A stretch of 64,000 nucleotides of DNA from NCBI GenBank assembly GCA_005406025.1, contig BGZK01000088.1:620001-684000 (forward strand), given 5' to 3'. The notes beneath the pieces are model-generated. The model searched no databases, was not told where the DNA came from, and saw nothing but the letters and a program-made list of their open reading frames with translations. This document shows positions 13,741-24,574 of this stretch, in pieces (the stretch's first letter is position 1; the number at the start of each line of letters is the position of its first letter). The position numbers were made by a program, and so were the translations under genes. This DNA is from Eumeta japonica (taxonomy: Eukaryota; Arthropoda; Insecta; Lepidoptera; Psychidae).

Positions 13741-14345
13741 TTATCTTTTGCCCGGGACTTCGCCCGCGTGGACATCGAATACATCGACCGCTGTCAACCA
13801 TGAACCCGATATTGTACTGCTTTCGATTCCAATCTTGACTCCGTATATGGTTCCATTTCTGGTTTTGGTCAAAAAGCGAAGTAAGTGCGGGTCGAAGTCT
13901 AACATTAAGAGTGCCGCGCCACTACACAATATAGAGCACTACAGACTATTTGAAAATAGTTGCTTAATGAAAAACAAGAACAAAATTGAACAAAAAAAAA
14001 AACCCGAAAAAGCACTTGTATGAGCTATTGTATGTATGTTTGTATGAGGACCCCTCTTAAGTTATAAGTTTATTTTAGTTTTATATGTTTTCATATCGAT
14101 TATGGTAATAGCTATTTTTAAAATCAAGCCAAAAACGCCAAAAACACGTTTCTTGTATAGGGTGCCTGCTATGATTTTTTAATTTAATTTAATTTTTTGT
14201 TGTTATAGCAGCAATGAAAATACACATTCTATGAAAATTTCAGCTGTCTAGTTTCGGCTTTTCATGAGATGCAGCCGGTTGACAAACAAACGGACAACGG
14301 AAACTTAGCAATGAAACTGTCCTATATGTTATTCAGAGGTATAAA
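13741..14345 (+). mobile_element. Dispersed repeat beginning gcccgggacttcgcccgcgtgg
   Basis: The leading motif (cttcgcccgcgtgga-like) starts a well-known insect mid-repetitive sequence. Related pieces lie at 40656-40686 (tgcggattcaccctcgtgga) and, inverted, at about 54340-54368. The downstream part carries aatttcagct, catgagatgcagcc and a tgacaaacaaacgg block, also typical of that repeat. The element class is unresolved. The two overlapping open frames on opposite strands at 13741-14023 belong to this repeat. Confidence 0.5.
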
Positions 14346-14700
14346 CTATTACCATTCCGAATTTCGTGAAATTGAGTTCAGTAATTTTTATTGAGTTCGC
14401 GAACATAATAATTCTGTTAAGGTTCCTAAAAACCTCCGAAGTAGTTTATTTCATATACCTTTAATGTATAAATCTTTTTTTATCTACTCTCTTGTTAAAT
14501 GTGCAGATTAAAAACCGTTGATAACTAAACAACACCCGCTTGCTTATTTTATATACGCTAACACTTATTTTCCCAGAGCAAATACCACAGATCTCTATTT
14601 CTTAGGACTATATTATATTATTTATCTCTTTACTCATCGTTCTACTCGTCAACGAAAACCTTATTATGAAGATATGCCTTTTGAAATTAGCTCAACGTTC
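14346..14700. other. AT-rich DNA, nothing recognised
   Basis: No coding or repeat signal. One 63-codon open frame lacks features. Confidence 0.4.
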
Positions 14701-14704
14701 AAAA

Positions 14705-15020
14705 AGTGAAGTTGAATTGGTCTTTTTTGAATGTCATAAATTGAGTTTCAATCGGTAAGTCTTTTCAAAAGTTATGAGAGGTAAGCACGAACGTATGCAC
14801 GCATCCACACTCACACACGCACACGCACACGCAAACGCACACGCACACGCACACGCAAACGCACACGCTCACGCAGCGCAAGCACGTAGACGCACGCACA
14901 CACATAGACTGAGAGGGGGAGGGGGAGAGAAAGAGATTAGTCGGAAAATGGTTGAAAATGGTTCTTAAAACGCTATTACGTCAAGATCTGGTGAAACTTA
15001 ATTTTCAAAAATCGGGGTTA
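14705..15020 (+). repeat. Mobile microsatellite, copy 1: conserved flanks around CACACG/CACGCA repeats
   Basis: The left flank ends ttttcaaaagttatgaga. The core at about 14808-14876 is (cacacg/cgcaaa)n, and the right flank contains acgtcaagatctggtgaaa. The same left and right flanks surround the CA repeat at 27642-27711. The repeat tract is therefore part of a dispersed element rather than an isolated microsatellite. The His/Ala-rich 64-codon open frame across it is an artefact of the repeat. Confidence 0.75.
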
Positions 15021-15942
15021 TAGCAGTAACTTTCCAATTTCATGAAAAACTTTCAATTTTCACAGCGGAAAGTTGAAAAACAGCCATAATAAATATACTA
15101 GCATAATTAGTTGTTTTTCATAAAGCAATTTTATGATTAATGAGCACATAATAAAGCTTTATAATTCGTTTAGCTTCTGCTTATAAATTAAGCCAATTGC
15201 CAATATAAATGTCCAGGCACATCCTTTATTTTGTACGGAGAAATGGAAAACCTGCTTTACTTCCGAATTTCCTGGTGATGTTGGTATTCATACCAAATTT
15301 TTTTCTAGCATAGAACTACCCTAGGACTAGCAGTTCTGTCAGCAAGTCAAGTAGGTCGATCGATTTCTACGACAGCATTTCGAATTCTTCCCTAATTCAT
15401 CGAAATTCATTGAAAATGGGAGACAGAAAGTAAACAAACGCTAAATTAAACTAAATTACTACGTAACTATGAAGATACTGAACCGATTTCTATATAATAT
15501 TATAGGATTTCCCCGATTCTTCATGAATCATATCATCGGATCTCAGTTGTGACAAAAGAAGAAACAGGGTGGAAGTACAATTTTTGGAATAAAAAAAAAA
15601 ACAAATACAATATAAATCGATTAATAAATGACGAATCCCTGACGTGATAACATTTTAAAATATTCCATCGAATCGAGAACATCCCCCTTTTTTGTAGTCG
15701 GTTAAAAATAGGTATTGAATGTTAATGCGCCTCATTCTACTCGGCGTCGCCCCGATCGTCATAAATATTATGTAAATACGAGGATAGAAACTAGAACAGA
15801 TTCAATGTCTGTATTCGCTTTCCAAAGGAGCTGCCTTTGTGGGTCACTAAATACGTACGCGACGAATTTATCTAGCTAGTAACATTTGCAGTACAACAGT
15901 CATAACTTTTATAGCACAAATCAACAGCAACAACGGTCAAGA
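15021..15942. other. Intergenic DNA, nothing recognised
   Basis: No open frame of note and no repeat that I can identify. Confidence 0.4.
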
Positions 15943-15943
15943 A

Positions 15944-16235
15944 GCGATGGTAGCTCAGCGGTTAAAAGCGTCGGCTTCGAGCTAGAAGTCACCGGTTTCG
16001 ATCCTGAGCGATGGCGAATCGAGCGATGAGCTTTTAATTTAAGTCAAGTCAGACCACTCGATACGTGCTTCGGAGATCACGGAAGCTGCTGGTCCCGGAC
16101 GTTATTATTGCATTGGTGATGACGCTGCTCTTTAACAGCTCCTGATCGGAAATGGACCAACGTAGGGAGTTTAACTACCGAGCGCCTCGATCTCAAATTA
16201 AAAGGAATGTGGTAGAGTACGCCTCTGCAACGGGG
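15944..16235 (+). mobile_element. tRNA-derived SINE, copy 1 of 4
   Basis: The head resembles a tRNA gene: a box A-like tagctcagcgg at 15951-15961 and a box B-like ggtttcgatcc at 15993-16003. Box B carries an extra base relative to GGTTCGANTCC. The downstream body has gtgcttcgga and gctggtcccgg blocks that are characteristic of a lepidopteran SINE. It is not a functional tRNA because the acceptor stem does not close. Related copies lie at 29853-30085, 56700-56935 and 63125-63350. Confidence 0.7.
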
Positions 16236-16240
16236 CATAA

Positions 16241-16519
16241 TGAAACCCGAAGGAACGAAACAAGTCGCGGCGGCGGGCCGCCGACCCGACCCGTCGAGGT
16301 GGTCGATCGACCTACCGCGGCGCTTCCGTAACATCGCGCAATACACCGTAACATATCGCCGGAATCTCACAAGTCAGACGGACGAATTATCATGTGAAGG
16401 CGAATTTTCACCCCTTTGTTCGGCGACAGACGTGGGAACGGCCCGTGACGACCGTCTCTCTCTCACTCCTCGACGCCGAAAACAATGGCAAAGTTCAGCG
16501 AAACATAACAAGGGAAGTC
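16241..16519. promoter_or_regulatory. GC/CpG-rich region immediately upstream of gene A
   Basis: This 280-bp patch is much richer in CpG than its surroundings (for example gtcgcggcggcgggccgccg at about 16263-16282). It ends just before a TATA box. Open frames exist on both strands but neither shows protein-family features, so I read it as proximal promoter or the distal part of the adjoining SINE. Function is inferred from position only. Confidence 0.35.
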
Positions 16520-16525
16520 TATAAA
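16520..16525 (+). promoter_or_regulatory. Probable TATA box of gene A
   Basis: TATAAA within tctataaaac lies about 170 bp upstream of the gene A start codon. A start site about 30 bp downstream (near 16550) would give a 5' untranslated region of about 140 bases. The sequence there is only a weak initiator, so the assignment is moderate. Confidence 0.45.
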
Positions 16526-16690
16526 ACAGGCGAGTATAGCTCGCGGCGTTATAAGTAATGAGAATTTGGTCTGCAACGGCTGGACTTATTATTCAAAATC
16601 ATCAATTTGCATTTCTGATATAAAATTCGGGAATGCGGTTTCTAGATTTTTAAAGGATTTTTTAAGGTTGAAACACCAGTGTTTCTAAAA

Positions 16691-18502
16691 ATGTTCTCAA
16701 AATCAAGCTCCAAATGCATTCTATTGCTCTTCCTATCACTTGCCATACCGTCCAAACCGGTGCAGCTGCATTTGCAACAAGGGGAAGAATTAAACGAGAA
16801 CAATGTCGAGAAATCGGAACTCGACAGTTGTATGAGTGTACAAGGCAAAAGCAGGGACATAGGGGTATGCTTAGGCAAGGAAGTGATAAATAATCTGAAC
16901 AAGTACGACGAACTGGATTCGTTCAGCCTAGCCGCGGGTGTGACGTTCGTTCGAGACGAAAAATCTCCCAGGGACATAGGGAGCTTTTTGGACAAGGATC
17001 CCATGGACATACGGTAAGAATCTCGCATAGTGTTAGTAGTATTTACTACATGTACAATTCTGTAAAAAAATACAAAATGTACTTATATAGAGCTAATCTA
17101 TATAAATAAAACGAGTTGATACAATTAATTTGGAAACTATTTCCGTTGGTACATTTTCAGTACTATGTATCAATGAATTTAATTTACAATGTAATTGAAA
17201 ATATATGGCGATTAATAAGGAATATAAATATGTTCTGTTAGATATAACAATTTTTTTAATTGAATTTTCAAAAGTAGCTATGTTACTTTTTTTGCTATTC
17301 GTTAATATTTCAGATCGATTATGGAGGGGTGCTAGCAATTTAATTTCCAAACGATCTTTGCACTGGGATCTGAGTATGTTGTATCCGGGCTTGATAATGA
17401 AAATCGGGCCCACCCTAGCCAATGGGGTATTGGAATTCGGAATAGATCCTAGAATTAAGGACAGGACTTATAGCCAAGCGAACGGAGAATTGTCTGCCGG
17501 TGAGTTCGTATTCTCCTAGTTAATTTAAAAATTTCACTGTGTATTCCTAGTTTTCATAAACAATTCTCATTTCTTAAACAATTCACCACAACGCCATCTT
17601 CATTTTATAACTTAAACTTCTTTCTGCGGTTCAAGTCCAAGGCCGGTCTTTGCCCTCGAAGAATGCCATCTATGAACACAGACGGAAATTTTTATTCCTT
17701 TGATTATTTTATTATTTATTTATTTTAGCACAATTTTTTTTTCAGGACGCCTTTTAGCAAAAAACTTTCTAGTTCCTTTTCTATTGGGCTTCAAATTTCA
17801 ATTGTCGACTCTACTGCCTTTGATACTGGGTCTTCTGTTAGTAGCTAGCAAAAAAGCTTTCTTGTTAGCCAAAGTCGCATTGATAGCTGTTACGCTGTTC
17901 GGTGGAGGGTCGAGTTCTAGTAGTTATGGTTCATATTCGGACTTGGGAAGCCCAACTTTATCCAGTTACACGTCCTTTGAACCGAGTCACTACCACGGAA
18001 GTCATCACCATCATCACCAAGGAGGTGAAATATTTTCTTTTAATTTTTACTAGAGACAATTACAATTGTTTTATAGCATGAATAAAATATATTCGCTTTT
18101 TAAAAATAAAAGTATACATTTATTAAATAGAACAAAAATTTAGGTGTTAAAATAGACCAGTTTTTACCACAAATTACTCTTTATAAACGTATATAAAATT
18201 ACTTATATTTGATATCTTGTTGTAAATATTTATTGTGGCATATTTAAAAATCAATCATCATAATTTATTGAATATCAATGATATCATTATTAGGATACTA
18301 CAATAGACATCCATATCACGCGGAGTACAATTACAAGGAGAAATCGGCAGAACAAACGACAGCGTCTCCTATCACACCGGAGGAACTACGCAACAGGCTT
18401 GAAAGGTTATTCATAACGAAAAAGGATACAGACGAACCAAGGGAAGAGACGAAGATTAGGAATGCTAGGAATTTCGCTTGGACCCCCATAAACGCCGGAT
18501 AG
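16691..18502 (+). CDS. Gene A: Osiris-family (DUF1676) protein, four exons, possible frame defect at exon 2
   Basis: Exons: 16691-17013, 17327-17499, 17746-18024 and 18294-18502, giving 984 bp and about 327 aa. Donors are gtaaga, gtgagt and gtgaaa; acceptors for exons 3 and 4 are ttttcag and ttattag. The start ATG opens a signal peptide (CILLLFLSLAIPS, residues 9-21). Then comes a two-cysteine region (C47, C60), the DUF1676 block LHWDLSMLYPGL...KIGPTL, and a long hydrophobic segment (FLVPFLLGFKFQL...LLPLILGLLLVASKKAFLLAKVALIAV, not contiguous here). A Ser/Tyr-rich part ends in a HHHHH run, and the tail is charged. It lacks the C-terminal AY-x-AY motif of genes B and C. Osiris proteins are insect-specific secretory-pathway or endosomal membrane proteins linked to cuticle formation. 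The strongest acceptor for exon 2 (17314) puts the exon out of frame; a second AG 13 bases on restores it. Numbered orthologue not assigned. Confidence 0.85.
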
Positions 18503-18551
18503 TGATTTTTTTATTGATAACAAATTTAAACGTACAGACAACACGCCTTCA

Positions 18552-18605
18552 ATAAATTGTATTTCTTAGAAAGACAATCTCGTCTTTCTAAGAAATATAA
18601 TTTAT
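18552..18605 (+). promoter_or_regulatory. Poly(A) signal of gene A inside a 24-bp hairpin
   Basis: AATAAA at 18551-18556 lies 49 bases after the gene A stop codon and is the likely polyadenylation signal. The bases 18552-18575 and 18582-18605 are reverse complements over 24 bp with one mismatch, which would be a G-U pair in RNA. The loop is 6 bases. The left arm overlaps five bases of the AATAAA. Confidence 0.75.
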
Positions 18606-18947
18606 GCACGAATCTGTGTGGATAACGCATTTTAATGTTTTGCATTAAAAAAAGGGCCTAATATGTACGTTTATTCACAATAATTCATAACAAGATTCAT
18701 TCTTAATATAAAATAAATTTCTATTTTTCTTCAAATGTTCTTGGTAAAAAATAGTCAACTGAATTTGTTGTAATTCTCTAGTCGTACGCTGTTTATCTAT
18801 TTCTACATTTGTGTATATTCCAATTCTATTTCTTATTAAATATTCTTCTATTTATACTCTTTTATTGTCATATAATTTTTATTCCAGTTGACAAATTTTT
18901 AACTTATTTTGCATGTTATCTAACAATACAATTTTTGTAATCAATTT
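18606..18947. other. AT-rich DNA downstream of gene A
   Basis: Nothing recognised. Confidence 0.4.
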
Positions 18948-19215
18948 GTCTCTTTATTGTGGTATAGCCAACTGTGGCCAACTTGGCTACAGCACGAAGA
19001 TTGACCGGCCCGGAATATCACACTCACAGAATACGGACGTGAAGCAGCAATTTCCGTTGTTGCATTTCGAACGGAGACTGAGAGTTCCGGTAGCCTACAT
19101 CCATCTCCCTTTTCCATCAACCCCATTCCCCATTGATATCCTATTCTAAGGAGGCCGGCATCGCAACGGTGACTCCTTCAGGGTCACCATCTACCCTCCG
19201 ATGGCTAACCTGTTC
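18948..19215 (+). mobile_element. Retroposon tail-type repeat, copy 2 of 3 (best preserved)
   Basis: Carries the full series of blocks: tttattgtggtatagcc, tgtggccaacttggct, gcacgaagattgaccgg, atcacactcacagaat, gagttccggtagcc, a ccatc/cccattcccc run, and ggtgactccttcagggtc. This series is familiar from many lepidopteran loci. The open frames on both strands are shadows of the repeat. Confidence 0.7.
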
Positions 19216-20404
19216 GTTTTCTCCTCGATTATGCTGTAAAAAACAAACGTTTATCTTTTATAACATCACTACTATTCAAGTTCATTGCATTCCGGCCGTC
19301 GGTCTCTAAATCGCAAAATGCGTTTGCAGCTTGCATAAATCCTTTTTTTTTTTGTTTGGATCTAAAACCATTCCGCCGATACAATTTCACCGCCGATCTA
19401 TTTGTGTTAGCGGTGTTTTCACACGACACGCTTATAGGCCTCTCGCGTCGTCTGCGCGCGTTACACGCTCCACTTGCCGCCGGTAGGTGGTTAATACGGA
19501 TTCACTCGCCTTCACGCACGCTACCGGACCGCCATTAAATTAACTGATGAACTTACAGACTTTGATTTAATAGCGTCAGGCTCACATGGCGATCTATAAA
19601 TGACAAGTGTATCTTTAAACTTGTCGTTTGTAAACGTACAATGGTGATCCACTATGTATACATGTGATATAGTATAATAAAACTGTAACTGACTCGTACC
19701 TGTGCTTTGAGAATTTTTATGAAAAACTAATATAGAACTTGTATAAAATTGAAATAGAATTCATAACAGTAGTTATTAGAATTTTCGTCTATTTGTCCGT
19801 GCGTGTGTTTGTTTTCTTGCCCGAAAAAATACGGTTTTCACTGATGTTTTGTTGGAGTTCTAACTTAAAATATGGGTCATGTTTCATTTTAATATACCGT
19901 CTGAAAGTCGAATTATATACAGAACTCTCTTAAACTGGGTACTGTTACTGAATATAGTTTTTTTTAATTCTATGTCTGAATGTTATTATGGATTTAAAGA
20001 TTGGGACGAGAGCAAGACTGGATTCGATATCATGATGGACATACCGACATCAGTCGATATAAAGTATGGAAGAATTTATTTTATGAAGAAGCGGACGAAA
20101 GCTTGTATGGACAAATAAAATACACCGTGTGTCTGTACACATAATACTTATCCGTGTGTATCTATAAACAACAGCTGTAGATATACATATGTTTATAAAT
20201 CTGTTTATAAATCGACTGGCGACCCGCCCTGACTTTGCCTAACTATCTATAGCTAGATGCCTTCTGGCGGATGGATAGGGGGCAGTCATGTGACAAAATT
20301 TTAGCAGATGTCTAAAGGTACAATGTCTTGCTACACCCAGAAAGATGTGTATCAATTTTTAAACAAAATATGACACAAAATTGCCGTTTACTATCATAGA
20401 GTTA
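19216..20404. other. Intergenic DNA with a CpG-rich patch at 19420-19535
   Basis: The patch contains cctctcgcgtcgtctgcgcg and may be part of an old DNA transposon. Open frames at 19739-20118 are short and featureless. No gene supported. Confidence 0.35.
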
Positions 20405-20665
20405 CTCTATGGTCAACTTACCTACACAGACATGAAATACAGTTTTCTTTGTTGAGTTTTGTTCGGTTAGTGAGAGTTCCGATGGGCCACTCCACAACCA
20501 TCACCCCACAACCTGCTTCCATCAGCCCGTTCCCTATCCGTCTGCTCACTCTTTCCTTCATCATATATTCTATTGCAAATCTATATTCCTAACCTAGAGG
20601 TTAGCTACGCACTGGTGACTCCTTCGAAGTCCATGGACAGCGGTGACCACCTATAACTCTGGTGT
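20405..20665 (+). mobile_element. Retroposon tail-type repeat, copy 3 of 3
   Basis: Shares gagagttccgatgggccac, repeated catcagcccgttccc / ccatcaccccac blocks and the end ggtgactccttcgaagtc with copy 2. The 5' part is more decayed. It lies in the same orientation as copies 1 and 2. Confidence 0.65.
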
Positions 20666-23600
20666 TTCGCTATTTGTTTTTACTATTTTTTTTTATTTTA
20701 TTGTTCACGTGTTTGACCTTAGCCGCGATGCAAATACGTTTAAATATTTTTGAATAACTTGATATTTCGAAAAGTTTCACTATTATTATAAGCTCTTTTA
20801 TCATGAAGCTCATATAATCTCTATCTACTTAAATAAATTCCCACTATTGCCTAATTATTAAATGATATTGACTCATTTGTTTTAATTGATTTTGGTTGAG
20901 CTTTTATGACATTGAACACTGAATTGTAAATCTCATTGAAATCGTCACAGCAATGTTTTTACATTACGGAACTGTCAATATGATGTTATTTCTGAAATTA
21001 ATCAAAGGTTTCTCATTACTAATATAAATATTATCTCTCTTTTTAATATATTTTTAGTTGGAATTTTAAAAATCGCTAGTTGACCAATGTGGTCCGATTT
21101 TTAATTATTAATAATATTTATTTTTTTGGATCTGAAATTTTTAACATCCTATTGAAGAGCCTTTTCAATCGCCAATTATTCATATAATAATATGAGCTAA
21201 TTGCTGATTTGTGGGAATTAATAGATTGGCCGTGTACCCTGAGATCGGTTTTTAATGCATTTCTTTTAATAACTTTCTATTATTTCAATCTTTATTTGAT
21301 TATTTATGTTTTAGTGACGCTAGAACTTCTTTAACTTTTAATGTCATTTTCCAATCACTGAATGTTTCAAAAGCCAATATAATTAACTGTTGAGGAATGT
21401 TTTCATTAAGACGGGGTATTAGCTGCAGAATCAGGTCAATAAAAGCAGATCAATTCATGTTTTTTTCGGATGCATATAAATTTAGTTCTGTAAGCACTTC
21501 AAAATACGTCAAATTAACCGGAATACCTTATTTTAAATAATACCTTGAGATAAAAAAAGTAACCTAAATACAAATCGTTCGTGAAATTTACATATTTAAC
21601 TACGAAATTGCTAAGCATATTAGAATAATAAAATTGCATATAAAGTCATATTTGCTGAAATCATCTGTTAAAACTAAAATTAGATAGTATTGAATAATAA
21701 TGATATAGGATCCATTAAAAAATTGCGTTATATTGACACGGTAATTGCATTATATGGTAACTATGATATTTTTTGATTTTATTTAGATATTCACTTTCCT
21801 GGCATGGTGAATGAAAGGCTTGCTTCGGGTGTTAAAAATTATCCAATTATTATTTTTTTAAATATTTTTTTTATAATATCATAAAAAATAATAATCCAAT
21901 TTGAATGTAGATTGTGACATTTGTCGCAGCTTTAATTGATCCGATTTTAACACGAAACCTTTTATAAGAAATCTAAAGATTATTACGAAAATATATTTTT
22001 TTAATCTTTCATTTAGATTATCTCGAAGTGAACAATTTAGACCAAGTTTACAACATTCAACGTAGTTTTATTTAGAAATAGCTGCACGTTGAGGACATCC
22101 ACATACACCAACACACAGACAGACGCGCGTACCCGCGCACGCGCCTATCTTTGGGAAGTGTCAGAAAAGCTTCTCGGAACCTCATAACCTCAAATATTTC
22201 GATTTTTTAAAATCATACCGATAAAAATAACTTCCCCAAGTTTACGAGAATTTTCAATTTTATTAGTTAAAAGTTAAAAAAGGCTCATGCTACCTATTTT
22301 CTAGTGTGTCTAAAGTCTAAGTCAATTCCAAGAATTTAGGAATCTGTATGATTTTTATGCGCGCAAAGTCGCAGAGTAAGGATGTTAAATGCTTCTTGCA
22401 AGACTGAAGAAATTAGTTAGTAATTTTAGTAATTCAAAAGTATAAATTGAACGTAATATTGTTTTTGATTTGCCTCGCCTTTGCAGTTGTCATGAAGGGA
22501 AATATAATGCGTTGGTTTTTGAAAAATCGCTGAAAAAGCAGTTTGTATGTTGAACGCTTCGAGAACTCTACAGCTATTGGTATTATTATAATATATACAT
22601 TTTATCATTTAGTACGTAGGATTCTTACACTATTCAATGAAAAAATAAATTAGCAAAGTGCTAATATGGAAGTTTTTCAACAAATTTCAATATTTAAATA
22701 TAAATTAATCACCGAAAGGAGACAATCCTTAGTAGAATTAAGTAGACTCTTTTTTTTTTTAATATTATTTTATCAACTTTGTAACATTCGAAAGTATCGA
22801 TAGGTTTTCCGACGGCCACAAATCAGATTTTCATGAGCACTTTCTATCTTTTTTTCCATCAACAAATAACCGCTCCTTGCGTGTAAGTTACAATGTTTTT
22901 TCAAACATTGCGTGCTTCATTATGGCGCTTTCTTCGCTTAGAATCAGCTTCTGGAATAATACTCGGCAATGTTTCATTCGACGCTACGAAATTCATTGAG
23001 ACCGTGAATAAGATCATCATCTATAATTTCGAAAATGTGTTATTAATGTTATATTTCTTTTTCAATACACTCACTTCAAACTCGCTCGCCATAGACAAAA
23101 TTAAACAGCGGTATCACATACCCGTGTCACATACTGCTAATTAGAATTCTCCTTACTAACACGTTTTCGTCGAACTTTCATAACAACAAAGTCTGTGATC
23201 TATCAGCATTTTTCTGTGACATTTCATTTACTAAAATAAGGCGTAGACAATAAAGACACCTGGTCAATAAAAAGAAAAGTTTTCCTTTTGCAAGAAAATA
23301 CACCGTCGAGAAAATTAATCAAATTTTACATTTATTAAATGAACTCCCTTCTCTATCGCTATTGATAAATTTTAACTATTACTGATAAATTTTCATCAAA
23401 TGCAATTTAATGTATTACTGCCAAAATAGTTTAAATACTTGTAAATATATTTTAAGGAGTACAAGCAACGAAATTAAATTCTTTTGGTTTTTTTTTTGTG
23501 TCAAAACTTTGTTAAGGAAAAAGTTGTAATGACAACGTTGCGTTGGCTTGATATAAAAGAAAAACATTTGTAATACTTTAAAATGAAATATTTTGTTTAT

Positions 23601-24372
23601 TTCTTTAGGTAATTTGTTATATCGTCTTAATGTACTTATTAATTGTTTAATAACCTTTGTTTATTAATCTGAACTTTATGTGTTACTATTATCATTACAA
23701 AAAAATTCGGATTCGAAAAATTACTTCACCTTGCTGACATGTATGGTAGTGTTATTATTTCTATGCAATTGTTTTATTAATAGAGTGAAAGGGAAATAAA
23801 AGGAATACGCAAAGTCGTTAAATTCGAGTATTTAGCTTTTATTCTTTATCGTTTCGTTATCTTACAAAAATATTCTGTGTCATAAATAAAAACGTGTTTT
23901 TAATCTATACAAATATATGACAAAATAGATGAGCTCTCGTGCAAACAAAGGTACGCGCGTAACCACCGCCGTGTCGATTATACGACGACAAAACATTTTT
24001 CTTTATTTCATTTATATAATTTTATAAATGTACTATAAATTAAAATATCAACTTATTCTCATACTATCGCCATTACGTACATTTCAATATTAATCATAAG
24101 ATGTATTTACATAAAATTGGACGTTCGAACGCTTACGGAAGCAATGGAAATAGAACACAATACCCGTCGACTAGCCTAAATATTTAGGAAATGTTAAAAC
24201 TTAATATGAATCTAAATTCGTATAAATTAACTATTTGGTGTAAACGATTATTAAAATATATTTAGAACAACATAATCTCCAACCTTTTACAATTATATTT
24301 ACAATATAATATTATATTTCCTATAATTCACATCGAATATATATTTGCGATGTAATCGGTAGTACACAACAA
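20666..24372. other. AT-rich intergenic DNA between genes A and B
   Basis: About 3.7 kb without a supported gene. A short CA/CG-rich patch (22100-22145) resembles the mobile microsatellite cores but lacks the full flanks. The 83-codon open frame at 22893 shows no family features. Confidence 0.45.
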
Positions 24373-24379
24373 TAAACAA

Positions 24380-24406
24380 AAGCCTCCATACACGAGACGG
24401 AGGCTT
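24380..24406 (-). promoter_or_regulatory. Short hairpin beyond gene B's 3' end
   Basis: AAGCCTCC (24380-24387) and GGAGGCTT (24399-24406) form an 8-bp stem with an 11-base loop, about 170-195 bp beyond the gene B stop. It may lie in or just past the 3' untranslated region. Function unknown. Confidence 0.4.
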
Positions 24407-24472
24407 AATTATAAAACGAATAAATAACTTAAATAAATTCACTATGACTATTTAATTTGCATGATTATGAGC

Positions 24473-24478
24473 TTTATT
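24473..24478 (-). promoter_or_regulatory. Probable poly(A) signal of gene B
   Basis: TTTATT on the plus strand reads AATAAA on the minus strand, about 100 bases past the gene B stop codon. Confidence 0.6.
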
Positions 24479-24574
24479 AATTTTTAATTATTTCAATCTT
24501 CAATATGAACTGATACCGTATCCCGTGTTCGTTCAGATCGTTGATTTCTATCTAGCAATCTGCGTTTCCTCCGT

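Noticed and set aside
14774..14968. His/Ala-rich 64-codon open frame
   Set aside because: It is the translation of the CACACG microsatellite core inside a mobile repeat.
15944..16015. A functional tRNA gene
   Set aside because: Box A and box B are present but the box B is interrupted by an extra base, the acceptor stem does not pair, and the sequence continues into a SINE body.
16077..16524. Arg-rich open frames on both strands just upstream of gene A
   Set aside because: They overlap each other, span SINE and CpG-rich DNA, and show no protein-family feature.
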